A stretch of DNA of 64,000 nt from Suillus spraguei (lineage: Eukaryota > Basidiomycota > Agaricomycetes > Boletales > Suillaceae). The DNA is taken from the NCBI GenBank assembly GCA_016800925.1, contig JABCPU010000082.1:1-64000 (forward strand). The letters are read 5' to 3'. The notes under the pieces were generated by a model. That model was given only the letters and a program-made list of their open reading frames with translations, had not been told where the DNA came from and made no database searches. The number at the start of each line of letters is the position of its first letter. Position 1 is the first letter of the stretch. The translations under genes and the position numbers were made by a program. Positions 11,211 to 21,237 of the stretch are shown here, in pieces.

Positions 11211-12970
11211 TCATTCAACTTCCCGCATTCTCATTTTTTTCATGCAGAAACTTCCAGCAAAGAGAAAGGCTACTTGTGTCTCATGAGACTCAAACAATGA
11301 AGGGGATGCCAGCGGCGACACCATTAAAAAACTATGAATGCCAGCATTGCCCAGCACAGAAGTTCCCAGCATGGCCCCAGGTGTTGGATGACTCAATGCA
11401 TGTTGAGTAATATCCAGGATTGCAGACAAGTAATTGGGAGCGGATGTCAGAGATTCCTTGTCAAGGTGCAATTTGAGTGTTTGAATGTGTAGAGGCACAC
11501 AAACTATGTCTAATAGAGACATGAGGTACCACAGCGGTCCAGCAAGGACATGTAAGCTATGTAAAGGAATAAGAAGGGTATTTGTTTTCTGCATAAGATG
11601 ATGATGATGATGATCAATGCATCAACCATAAAGCCAAAGCTGGTGAATATCATGTTGCGGCAAGAACTCGACAAGAGCAGGAGTTGGACACTCAATGTCA
11701 ATGGACAAGAATATAAGCTGCAGGAGATGAAAGGTTGCGCATCAACACTGCTGTTAAGACCATACTCAAAGGGTAAATGATCCAAAGGGCTTTGGCCTCA
11801 GTTAGTACACTGTGCCCCTTTCCCGAGTAATGCCCCTTATTTCAGAGGAGAGATATACGTCCGAAGGTTTGGAAGTGGTCACATGATGGATCTCGACGTC
11901 CAAAGGTATTGGATATGACATGTCCAAAGGTTATCCAGAACATGGGGATGGAACGAGGAATAAGGCTAGTCTCGGAACAAGTTCCTAACTAGAAACTAAC
12001 GAAGGTAGACTACTCAAAGGTAGAGATACAGACTATAGGAATCAATCCTAAGTCTCGTAAGATGACTAGAGCTGGAAGTAACTCAAGTCCGGAGGAGCAG
12101 AATGAGCAGAATCTAAGATGAGTAACTAGCATGGATAATCAACAAGTCCGGGACCAAGGGCTATGTACGATGTATAACGGAAGTCTATTAGTAAGTGCAC
12201 AGTGGATCAATAAGCACAAGTCAGAAATGAGACATAGGTAACAGATCAATAAGCAGGAGGGAAATATACCTAGTCAGAATACCCGGAGACAGGAGGATTG
12301 CCGAAAGGAGGTAGATGCAGATGTCCACAAGGGAGTTAGAGTGCAAGAAGTAGGAACTTTCGGATAGGAGATCCGGATAGGATCTGTGGACTGGACGGAA
12401 GCAGGATCGATCTGATCTGATCTGAGATCAGATGTATGGAATATGACAACTGCCCACTGAAGGGCACTCAATGAAGTATGTGTGATGCTGAGGTCAGTCA
12501 ATGAAGAGTTTTGCAATGATGAGAGGGTGAGAGAAATCATGGATCAGGGGAAAAATATAGGTGAGTTTGCATGCAATGTTTGAAAATTACATCTGGGAAC
12601 AGCAGCCAAGTCAGGAGAATCAGCGGAGGATATGCATGGTAAGATGCCTCCCAATCTGAGAACCGAAGACTCCTGCAGCTTGAGTCTCATATGGACTGAA
12701 ACAGAGGTGCAAAATCTCTGAGCATTTCACCATCTGTCATGATAGAGACAAAGAACACTGCATGCTTTCAAATGACTCCAAGAAACTGAGGAGCACCTTG
12801 AGGTGGTGATCATCTGCATCAAGGAGATTGCATTGCAAATACTTTGGCATATGAAAAAAGGTTGTGTGCCTGTACAGGAGCAGGGTGAGACAGGCTTGGG
12901 TGCTGATGAGCAGGACTTGTTATCAAACTGCAAGCCTACAGAACGAAAGTAGAGAGGTGGGATCATCAAA
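11211..12970 (-). pseudogene. F-box/LRR-type gene remnant 2, interrupted by a solo LTR
   Basis: The minus-strand text resembles the C-terminal part of the mushroom F-box/LRR family seen at 7569-8428. At 12727-12850 are PKYLQCNLLDADDHHLKVLL and FLESFESMQCSLSLS (read in a frame different from the longest ORF). At 12453-12540 is NSSLTDLSITHTSLSALQWAV. At 11640-11740 comes LSIDIECPTPALVEFL, and at 11211-11594 a long open stretch with HSLHVLAGPLWYL and IQTLKLHLDKESLTSAPN. The LTR at 11752-12448 sits between ALQWAV and the continuation LMRNLSSPAA. The F-box itself is not found upstream, where the tyrosine-recombinase element begins. Several frames are needed; the gene is dead. Confidence 0.5.
11752..12448 (-). 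repeat. Solo LTR-A with target duplication ACTGC
   Basis: On the plus strand the copy runs TGTTAAGACC to ATATGACA, so it is in the same orientation as the gypsy LTR at 4170. The five bases before (11747-11751) and after (12449-12453) are both ACTGC, a perfect 5-bp duplication. It is shorter (697 bp) than the 768-bp reference because of internal deletions near the middle. A perfect duplication with no internal region between means the copy arose by LTR-LTR recombination of a full element. Confidence 0.9.
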
Positions 12971-13039
12971 GAAAGCTTACCCCTTGGCTCAGGGGAAGAC
13001 CCGTCTGTTATCGTGGCTATCTACCTTATAATGCTCAAT

Positions 13040-13575
13040 GAATGGGAGTCAGAACAAAATCAGGCTGGACAAAGAGCAGCGGGCACATCCAGAGTACGAC
13101 GTTCAGCAGAACCAACGTCTGATCCCACACAGATTGAATAAGAGTTTACTGCAGAGGATAACAGGAGTCAACGAGTCAGCATCGAGCCAGGAGAACCTGC
13201 TCAGAAACGACCTAAACTTGACTTTACCTGTCTTGAACTCAAATCAACAGTTAATGAAGAACCATCCAGGCCCCTATCAGCAGACCTCAGATAAACTGTC
13301 CGCATCTTACAAAATTGGGCACAGGATCAGAAACAAGCCAAACTCAAACTCATGTATCATGAACGGAGTCCAGAGTTTTATGAATCTGGATGGGCTGATA
13401 TCATTGCCAGACAAAGCCTCAATCTTGATGCCATCCACACCATCATCACTACATCAAGATCAGTTGATAAACATACAGAATCCATCGGAAATGTTGAATT
13501 TACCTACAGAGTCTCTGAAACGGCCACAAAGAAAATTACCAAGCAAGGCCACTGGAATGCTGCATGGAACAGAGC
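13040..13575 (+). pseudogene. gag: Gag of the tyrosine-recombinase element, 5' part
   Basis: The coding frame is the one containing the open stretch at 13352-13575 (YHERSPEFYESGWADII, then NLDAIHTIITT, then QGHWNAAWNRA). Upstream the same frame is broken by TAA codons at 13139 and 13292 but otherwise reads as a hydrophilic Gag N-terminus. The pattern W..A...A..FPxR..EL, common in Gag of basidiomycete tyrosine-recombinase elements, is completed beyond the solo LTR that begins at 13576. The product would be the nucleocapsid or RNA-binding protein. Confidence 0.75.
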
Positions 13576-14972
13576 TGTTAAGACTGTACTCAAGGGGTGA
13601 TAGATCTGAAGGGCTTTGGCCTCAGTTTGTGCACTGTGCCCCTTGTCTGAGTAATGCCCCTTATTTCAGAGAGGAGATATATGTCCGAAGATCTGGAAGG
13701 AGTTGCGTAGCGGATCCGGACGTCTGAAGGTATCGGATATGGTATGTTCAAAGGTTATCCGGAGTGTGGGGATGGAAAGAGGACTAAGGCTAGCTTCGGA
13801 ATGGATTCCTAACTAGAAACTGACAGAGGTAGACTATCCGAAGATAGAGTCGGAGATATAGACTATAGGAATCAATCCCAAGTCTCGGAAGATGACTTTG
13901 AGTGGAAAGTGACTCAAGTCTGAAGGAAGCGGAATGAGCAGAATCTAAGATGATATTCGAACTAAGGTTCTACAGAGATCTACAAGTGGTTTATATACAG
14001 TAAGTATCTAAGATGTTATGACTGGGATGGCGTCACCAGCGACAGTGAAAAGACACAGCTGGTCTGCTGGGAAGTTCTTACAATGTCCAGAAGAGGACAA
14101 GGTGAAAGTACAAGGAACGCGTTCCGAGTACGATCAAGGGTTCAGCCTCAAAGACAAGTCTAAGAGGTTCTATGAGAATAGAGACTAAGGCTAAGGAGTG
14201 CTTAGACTTAGAGACGACTTAGGTTGGAGACCTAAGTGAAGGAGATTCCAGGTAAAACCCAGTAAGATTAAAGTAAAGAATCTACTACAAGTACACTGTG
14301 CTTATATAGGTACATATGTGCGCACAGACCAGGTAACTGTGGGAATATAAGTGCGTATCCTAATGAGGAAGGCATATATTGTACAAGCATGTTGAAACAC
14401 ATGAGTAAGAGATGAAAGCACGTGTTTAGCATACGTGTATGCTAAACTGGCTGAGTCCGAGTATAGAGTCGTGGGAGTTCATGACATCACATAATATGAC
14501 ATGTCAACGACGTATAGTTGAATCGTATAGTCATGTGATGTCTGATGGAAGTGGAAGTGTCCGAGCAATAAGCTCACTATCACGTGATATACAAGAATAG
14601 AAGGAAAATGAATAGGGGCACGTACGACTGTAACATAAGACGGATAATCAATGAGTCCGGGACCGAGGGCTATGTACAAAGTGTAACAGAGGTCTATTAG
14701 TTAATGCGCAGCGGATCAGTAAGCACGAATCGGAAATGAAACACAGGTAACGGATCAGTGACACAGGAAGGAATTATACACAGCCAGAGTACCGGAAACA
14801 GGATGAGTGACGAAAGGAGATAGGTGCAGTTATATACAAGGGAGATAGAGTGCGAGAAGCGAGCACATTTGGATGAGCAATCCGGACAGGATCTGTGGAC
14901 CGGATGGAAATAGAATCAATCGGATCTGATCAGATATGGGTGGATCTGGGATCAGAAGTATGGTATATGACA
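13576..14972 (-). repeat. Solo LTR-A with target duplication AGAGC, itself carrying a nested LTR
   Basis: The copy starts TGTTAAGACTG at 13576 and ends TATATGACA at 14972, flanked by AGAGC at 13571-13575 and 14973-14977. Without the 622-bp nested insert and its 5-bp duplication it would be about 770 bp, equal to the 768-bp reference. It interrupts Gag of the tyrosine-recombinase element between codons for NRA and SQAL, and the frame is restored when the LTR and one duplication are removed. Confidence 0.92.
14014..14635. repeat. Solo LTR-C nested inside LTR-A, target duplication TAAGA
   Basis: Inside the LTR-A copy, 622 bp begin TGTTATGACTGG and end GACTGTAACA, with TGTTA/TAACA as terminal inverted bases. 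The flanks are TAAGA at 14009-14013 and 14636-14640. The uninterrupted LTR-A sequence (TATCTAAGACGGATAATC) is recovered when the insert and one TAAGA are removed; the copies at 15853 and 32964 show this empty site. No second copy of this family is in the window. Orientation is unknown because no coding region is linked to it. Confidence 0.92.
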
Positions 14973-14977
14973 AGAGC

Positions 14978-15425
14978 CTCACAAGCTCTCAAATTCGCTT
15001 TCCCATTCTGACAGGCTGAACTTAATGCCTACTCAGAACACATTAATGAACAATTTGATCAACAATCGGAAAGCTGCCATGAATGAGTCATCAGATATGA
15101 CAAATTTGTCAGATTCAGAGTTGGAAACACTCGCAGGTATGAATTGTCAGACTTTGAGTGCTTCAGGGACATCTACAGCTCTCACTTCTCCACTGGAGGA
15201 AGACTGCATAATGAAACAGAGGAATCTAACAAATCCACTGGAGGAGGTCGAGAAAATGTCACCAAACGAGAACCCTGTCATAAATGGAATAATGGTGAAT
15301 GCACACACAGTGCAGCCACCTGTCGTTACGCACACGTCTGCAATGTCAAACAAAATGGACGTATCTGTGCCCGTCGTCATGTCAAAACAAAACATCATGA
15401 GGACGGGAACACTAAATCAGCCTGA
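14978..15425 (+). pseudogene. gag: Gag 3' part with CCCH-like finger
   Basis: Directly after the AGAGC duplication the Gag frame continues (SQALKFAFPF, then QAELNAYSEHINEQF), with TGA stops at 15009 and 15084 where Arg or Trp codons would be expected. It goes on with YELSDFECFRDIYSSHF. The end is a finger-like cluster, CHKWNNGECTHSAATCRYAH followed by C, and a His/Lys-rich tail, ending at 15425. Cys spacing (C-x7-C-x6-C-x3-H) resembles the Gag fingers of related mushroom elements. The overlapping frame at 15025 onwards becomes the real coding frame only after about 15420, where the RT ORF begins. Confidence 0.75.
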
Positions 15426-17640
15426 AAAATACCTTAAACGTCCACGTTTTCGCCAAGGGCTGATTTGGTCGCCAACTGATAATTCATTTAGCCCAACCAC
15501 ACGTTCTACAGATGATGCAGCCCGCACAGTATGCAATCATCCAGATCTCTTCAAAATAGTAACACCAATCAACGTTGATTGGTTTCAAGTTCTCCTTGCT
15601 GACCATCCAAATCAACCTTTTGTTTTGTCGGTGTGTCAAGCCTTACGTGAAGGTTTTTGGCCATGGGCAGATGCTTTGGATGAGTCATATCCCTCTATAA
15701 ACGATAACTCAATGCACACCTGTGCAAAATCAGCGGATCAAGAAAAGTTTATTGAGGAACAGCTACGAGAAGAAATATGTCTTGGATGTGTATCAGAGTC
15801 TTTTGGTCCAGATTTATTCCCTGGAATGTACAGTGTGCCAATGCATACCGTCTGTTAAGACTGTACTCAAGGGTAGAGAGATTCGAAGGGCTTTGGCCTC
15901 AGTTCGTGCACTGTGCCCCTTTCTCGAGTAATGCCCCTTATTTCAGGGAGGAGTTATTCATCCGAAGACCCGGAAGGAGTTGCGTGACAGATCCGGGTGT
16001 CCGAAGGTATCGGATATGGTACGTCCGAAGGTTATTCGGAACGTAAGGAGAGGACAGAGATTAAGGCTAGTTTCGGAACGAGTTCCTAACTAGAAACTAA
16101 CGGAGGTAGACTATCCGAAGATAGAGTCGGAGATATAGACTATAGGAATCAATCCTAAGTCTTGGAAGGTGACTTAAAGCGGAAAGTGGCTTAAGTCCGG
16201 AGGAAACAGAATGAGTAGAATCTAAGATGATATTCGAACTAAGGTTCTACGGAGATCTACAAGTGGTTTATATACTGTAAGTATCTAAGACGGATAATCA
16301 GCAAGTCCGGGACCGAGGGCTATGTATGAAGTGTAACGGAAGTCTATTAGTTAATGCACAGCGGATCAGTAAGCATGAATCGGAAATGAACACAGGAAAC
16401 AGATCAGTAACACAGGACGGAAATATAAACAGCCGGAGTACCGGAAGCAGGAGGAATGACGAAAGGAGATAGACGCAGATATACACAAGGGAGTTAAGGT
16501 GCGAGAAGTGAGTACATTCGGATGGGTGGTCCGGACAGGATCTGTGGACCGGATGGATATGGAAACGATCGGATCTGGTCGGATATGGTCGGATCTGAGA
16601 TTAGAAGTATGGTATATGACACCGTCCCTAAACCCAATTCGGATAAACTATGCCTTGTAGTGGATCACACAGCAGGAGAATACTTGCTGAACTCCATGAT
16701 TGATTCAGATGCCGTTAGAGGCACCAAACTTGACGGTTTGCATTCGCTTGGTGCTTCCCTGCTGCAATTTCAACAAGAACATCCTAATGATAAATTGGTC
16801 CTTTTTAAATCAGATGTTTCTCAAGCTTTTCGGCGGTTACCTATGCACCCGCTGTGGCAAACCAAGCAAGTGCTAACGGTACAAGGTCAACGTCATGTGG
16901 ATTGTTGCAATAACTTTGGAGGACGAGGATCCCCTAAGACTCGTCTGTTACAACTCTGGGACAAGCTCGGAATTCCTCATGATCATCCCAAATAACTTTT
17001 TGGTTCAACTCTGACCATTATTGGTTTCGACGTCAACCCTAATGCTATGTCTGCTACTTTGCCGAGGCACAAAAAGAATGAGTTGATCAAGCATTTACGT
17101 GACTTTGCCTGTAAAAAGTATCATTGGACGCTTCACGAATATCAACAGCTTGCCGGATGGTGCAAATGGAGTTTCAATATTTTCCCTTTGCTCAAACCAG
17201 GACTTTCGGCTGTGTATGAGAAGATTCGCGGGAAAATTCAACCACGTGCACGCCTTCATGTCAACAATCCTATCATTTGCAAACTCACTTGGATGGCTGA
17301 TCATATGGAACATTTACCTGGGCTCATGTTTTACAAAGGATCAATCATCTTTGCCTGCGGATGCTCCTAAAAACACCATCTTTTTCTTTGAAGCATTGGC
17401 GGTTTGCTCCGCAATTCATGCAATCCCTAACATGACAGAAGTCCCACCCCGAATGCTCATACACCAATAACACAAATACAGTGTCGATGTTCAACTCTCT
17501 CCGTGCGCATCTTCCTTATAATTCCATCATGCTCTCGGCAATGGATGTTCTACTCGAGTATGAGGTAAACTTACGTGTAGAGCACATTAGTGGATGTGAG
17601 AATATGGTTGCTGACGCACTCTCATGTTTTCAAAATGAAA
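15420..17640 (+). pseudogene. Reverse transcriptase-RNase H of the tyrosine-recombinase element
   Basis: The open frame from about 15420 to 15852 encodes the RT N-terminal region (RPRFRQGLIWSP, then CLGCVSESFGPDLFPGMYSV). After the solo LTR it continues in frame as PKPNSDKLCLVVDHTAGEY, then FKSDVSQAFRRLPMHPLW and NNFGGRGSP. The next words are TRLLQLWDKLGIPHD, so the stretch that should carry the YxDD catalytic motif is deleted. A TAA occurs at 16993-16995 in HPK*LFG. The connection segment (GFDVNPNAM, QLAGWCKWSFNIFPLLKPGLS) and an RNase H-like part (FFFEALAVCSAIHAI, VSMFNSLRAHLPYNS, VADALS) follow in shifting frames. It cannot be enzymatically active. Confidence 0.8.
15853..16621 (-). repeat. 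Solo LTR-A with target duplication CCGTC
   Basis: The copy runs TGTTAAGACTG to TATATGACA (769 bp) and is flanked by CCGTC at 15848-15852 and 16622-16626. Removing the LTR and one CCGTC fuses ATG-CAT-ACC-GTC to CCT-AAA-CCC and restores the RT reading frame. Orientation is the same as the gypsy LTR at 4170. It is the least eroded LTR-A copy in length. Confidence 0.93.
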
Positions 17641-17715
17641 GAGTTTTGGAGTTGGCACCAGATGCCAGCTTTTTGATTTCGAACCCCCTCGGAATGTGCT
17701 GGGGGCAGCAAAAAA

Positions 17716-18720
17716 ATGATGCAAGTTTCACTATCATCCAGGCAGTCTGTACGGCAAGCCTGGACACACAAGCATCTCTTATATGAACGTTCAGTGGCGC
17801 TTGGTTTTGCTATTGATTCCACTACTGCGTCTGTTTACGACTCACATCTCAACTCTTACATCACTTTCTGTTGGCTGCACCACCTCCCTATTGATCCCAC
17901 AGTGGATACATTATCTTTTTATGTTGTATGGTTATCACACCATATTGAACCTCGGTCAGTTGACTCATATCTTTCAGGCATCACCAGTCGGCTAGAGGAC
18001 ACATACCCTATGGTACGGGCAGTGCGACGTTCACCCTTGGTTACACGGACTCTCCGTGGTTGCAAACACCGTATGTCAAAACCAATACAAAGGAAGTTAC
18101 CTTTGTGTGTGGATGACTTGCAATGTGTGCGCTTGTTTTTTGGTTCTTCACTGCAACATGATGATAGTCTCTTCCTTGCTCTGTTATTCACTGGTTTTGC
18201 AACACTCCAACGTCTTGGAGAATTGACCTGGCCAGATGCAATCAGCCATCAGACTTACCAGAAGGTGCCTTTATGACACACACTCACTATCACCGACACC
18301 GCCATGTCATATACACTGCCTTCCCAGAAGAATGACAGTTTGGGGACTGGCACCACTATCCTCATCCCGTCACGTTCTGTTATTGATTTGGATCCTCTTC
18401 CGCTCATCCATTGCTATTTGATGTTTCGTGACACTGCATTTCCAAGTCAGCTGGCACTTTGGTTGTCGAGCACGGGCGCCATACCAACTAGAAGTTGGTT
18501 CTTACGACGCTTACGTCGACACTGTGGTAATGCGATGTCAGGACATTCAATGAGGGCTGGAGGTGCAACTGCACTTACGATTGCGGGAATGGCTCCAGAC
18601 CTTATTCAGGCAGCAGGTCAGTGGTCCTCTGATGAATTCAGAAAGTATATCCGCCAGCATCCTTTTCTGCTCAATGCTTTACTACACGGCTTGGCTTGTG
18701 AACGCAACCCTGCTACATGA
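17716..18720 (+). pseudogene. Tyrosine recombinase of the DIRS/Ngaro-type element
   Basis: The frame encodes an N-terminal SAM-like region (ATSVYDSHLNSY-type text, then WLHHLPIDPT) and a catalytic domain. The catalytic Arg lies in ATLQRLGELTW, the His-x-x-Arg box in SGHSMRAGGAT, the second His position is Trp in AAGQWSSDEF, and the nucleophile Tyr lies in FRKYIRQHPF, the R-HxxR-H/W-Y set of tyrosine recombinases. One in-frame TGA at 18274-18276 separates the first and second halves; the frame is otherwise open to 18720. The enzyme would insert the circular cDNA of the element. With one stop in about 330 codons this is the best preserved part of the element. Confidence 0.85.
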
Positions 18721-18840
18721 ACGGATTGACTCACACATGACCTCATTCTTGACTCAGACTGGATTTCATCTAATCGCTTGTTCGACTGGACCTTACCTAC
18801 TCGCCTGGCACCATGACCACAAAACAACGAAAAAACAGGC

Positions 18841-20090
18841 TATAAAAAAATAAAATAAGCCTTATAGCATTTCTATTGTGCCTCTGACACTCAATTCTGG
18901 TCTTTTCTTGCCTATTGAAGTCTGTCTCCTAGTTTTATTGCTCATTCTCAAGCACATCTTATCGAGTCTAGCATCTGTTTTGCCTTACACTGCCGTATCA
19001 TGTACTTTTCGCTCTCTCAGTTCGCAATAAAACTTGTCTGAGTCCCCCAAGTATGAAACTGGGGGACTCCGCTTGCCTAATCGCTGTGAGACACCAGTGT
19101 AAATTGATTCAAGCCTTTCTCTGACAATACTAGATGAGTCCACAGGAGTTCCGCATTTTTGGCGCAATGTCTATTACTCCACAACGCATAGACATAAAGA
19201 CTTAATTCTTTGACGGTCCGATAGGCTGAACTCTAAGGTACAACATCTGCTAGTTTTTCTTTCGAAACTTGATGTGTTGAGTCCAGCGCACAAAAGTGCA
19301 TTTCCCCTAAAGTTCGCGCACTTTGTCACACCAAGTCACACGTCTGCCGCAATGACTTCGCAGTGTCAGCACCGTTTGTACAGAAGTTGTGCGTTAGGGA
19401 CATAGTTAGAGGCAATGGCACTTGACACAATCTGTATGAAGCGGCAGAAATGTGAAATCAATGCTATTGAACTGATTATGTGACTGTTTATTGTATCCCA
19501 AATCTCGAGTTAAAGAATTAGTAGAGTAATTAAGGTGAAAAATGAGGTGCACTTGAATAAGCTTGCGCAGGTATATGATAATTGTGCAAAGAATGATGGG
19601 GAATCATATGATAGCGTGTATTATTGGGTGCATGATATAAATTATGCTAAGCAGAGAATGGGTGATGTGGGTGTCCAAGAGGAAGTAAAGTATGTGCAAC
19701 ACCAGAATAAACAGTCGAGAGGGAATTGATAGCACAGGAACAGAATGGGGAGTAGTGGATGAGGATGAGCTCATTGAATACTGCAAGTCATTGAGTCGAC
19801 AATGGATCGCAGGACGCTCAACTCTGGAAGTGACTTGGCTGGCCCGAGTGCAGCATTTTCATCAATGAGGGAGACAGCCATAAAAAACACCATAGTAAGC
19901 CACTGTTCTCCTGATGTTTGGTGTATTACCAGCTCGCTGATTTCCCAAAGCTCTGCACACACCTTATGGACTTTTTCTTGTTGGGTTCTGGTGCACTTGT
20001 TTGGACTTGACCATGCAGCAGATTGGTGTTTTTGTGCCGCTCTTTGGCATTGTGGAGTTTTGATTTACACAGTCTCAATGTAATGCTTTG
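18841..20090. other. No supported gene; hairpin at 19040-19069
   Basis: A perfect inverted repeat GAGTCCCCCA (19040-19049) and TGGGGGACTC (19060-19069) is separated by 10 bases. It could be a structure in the 3' region of the tyrosine-recombinase element or part of its terminal repeats. I do not find the same motif at the 5' side. The rest has only short frames without domain similarity. Confidence 0.5.
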
Positions 20091-20129
20091 GATAGATTGT
20101 CACGTCTGGAGCATATTTCTTTTATTGCA

Positions 20130-21175
20130 GATGATCCTGACAAGCATGTAGCCCCGGAAAAAATTGTTTCAGTATTCTCTCATCATGTATAACAATCATA
20201 CCATATTCCAGAATTTTATGTGGTGATCTGACCTTCAGAGTGAGCCTTAGATGCACAAAACTAGCTTCTGTTACAAGAACACCTTCTTGCACCCCTACTA
20301 TCATTTTTCCTCCTATGCATTGCTGTCTACTCTCATCCCAACAAGGCCCCCACACTCATTCTCTGCTATCTCATCTGGCTTGCCCTCATCATGCCATACC
20401 TTGCTTATGCCTGCCTTCTCCATCACCATTGCTAAAGTGTGCTCACTCTTTGCACCTTACACGCGCTCATTCCCACACCTTACACATGCTTGTTCCCACA
20501 CCTCACACTTTATGTGCGCCCTTTGCATTTCATGCTTTCCTTTGTGCTTCAACACACACTACCCCTTGGTTCACTCAAACGACTTGTTGGCTCTTGGACT
20601 ACGACTGGTATCATTCTTTGCTTTATCCCTTTCAATCTGTTATCTTTCTTGACTCGTGTGTCACCTCATTGGCTCGTACCTTTTATACCTTCGGCTCTGC
20701 ACCTATGACTCCCTTTCGCACATGCATGCTTTCATTGGCTCATACACCTCTGACTCATCTCTGAGCATGCGTCATCTTATTGGTTATCTGACTTCATACC
20801 TAATTAGCAATACTTACATATTCGTGCTCCGCTTCAATATCATGTATAAATACGTGCAGATAACCTTTGTACTTCTTTAACTTGAATCTACTTGATCTTC
20901 GACCCTGAACTTCCTTTCAATAAGCTTTGATAAGCTTATTGTCTATACTTCAACTTCTTAGAAGCTCATTGCTTCTAAGTCTATTTGATCATTGTAGAAC
21001 CCATCGCTGAGAGGTGGTTGTGAGACAGTGCATCGTGCCCACCTCCAACCCAATGCAACTAGAGCACTCCATGCTAGGTGATCAATATGCATGAGCCACC
21101 ACTCTTTATAGAGCGCTCGTCGCAGACACCCTCAAGTTCCTGAGCGCCCAGCTAGGTCGCTAACAGCCTCCAGCA
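20130..21175 (+). promoter_or_regulatory. Putative LTR-like promoter region of an unidentified retroelement
   Basis: Three ATTGG (CCAAT-box) motifs at about 20672, 20735 and 20776 are followed by a TATA-like GTATAAATACG near 20846-20856, then two hairpins in the would-be leader (20918-20941 and 20957-20979). The stretch ends in a CA (GTCGCTAACA at 21166-21175), which looks like the end of an LTR. A possible start is TGTCACGTCTGG at 20098, but the flanking five bases (TAGAT and GCCTC) do not match, so the borders are not proven. The long frame at 20240-20764 is composition-driven (Ser, His, Pro, Leu) and not taken as a gene. Confidence 0.35.
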
Positions 21176-21237
21176 CCAATAAGTTGATCACAGGATGAGA
21201 TCTACTTCAAATTTCTTCAAAAAAATTATGAAATTAT

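Larger units (their letters stand above)
13030..18840 (+). mobile_element. DIRS/Ngaro-type tyrosine-recombinase retrotransposon, decayed
   Basis: The element encodes, in order on the plus strand, a Gag with a CCCH-like finger, reverse transcriptase, RNase H and a tyrosine recombinase. It lacks LTRs and integrase, which is the hallmark of DIRS/Ngaro elements; these integrate through a circular DNA by recombinase action. No DIRS-type methyltransferase is visible, which would favour Ngaro, but the copy is too broken to be sure. Two solo LTRs (13576-14972 and 15853-16621) inserted into it later. Coding damage includes in-frame stops (13139, 13292, 15009, 15084, 18274), a deletion that removes the RT catalytic motif, and frameshifts. 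The termini are not resolved; a 10-bp hairpin at 19040-19069 may belong to the 3' end. Confidence 0.85.

Noticed and set aside
13576..16621. A complete LTR retrotransposon bounded by the LTR-A copies at 13576 and 15853
   Set aside because: Each LTR has its own perfect target duplication (AGAGC, CCGTC), and the sequence between them is Gag and RT of the tyrosine-recombinase element, not of a gypsy element.
20240..20764. A 174-residue protein on the plus strand
   Set aside because: Ser/His/Leu-rich text in overlapping open frames follows base composition of a likely promoter/LTR region; no domain.
20098..21175. A proven solo LTR
   Set aside because: TG...CA ends and promoter-like boxes are present, but the flanking 5-mers differ, so borders are not supported.
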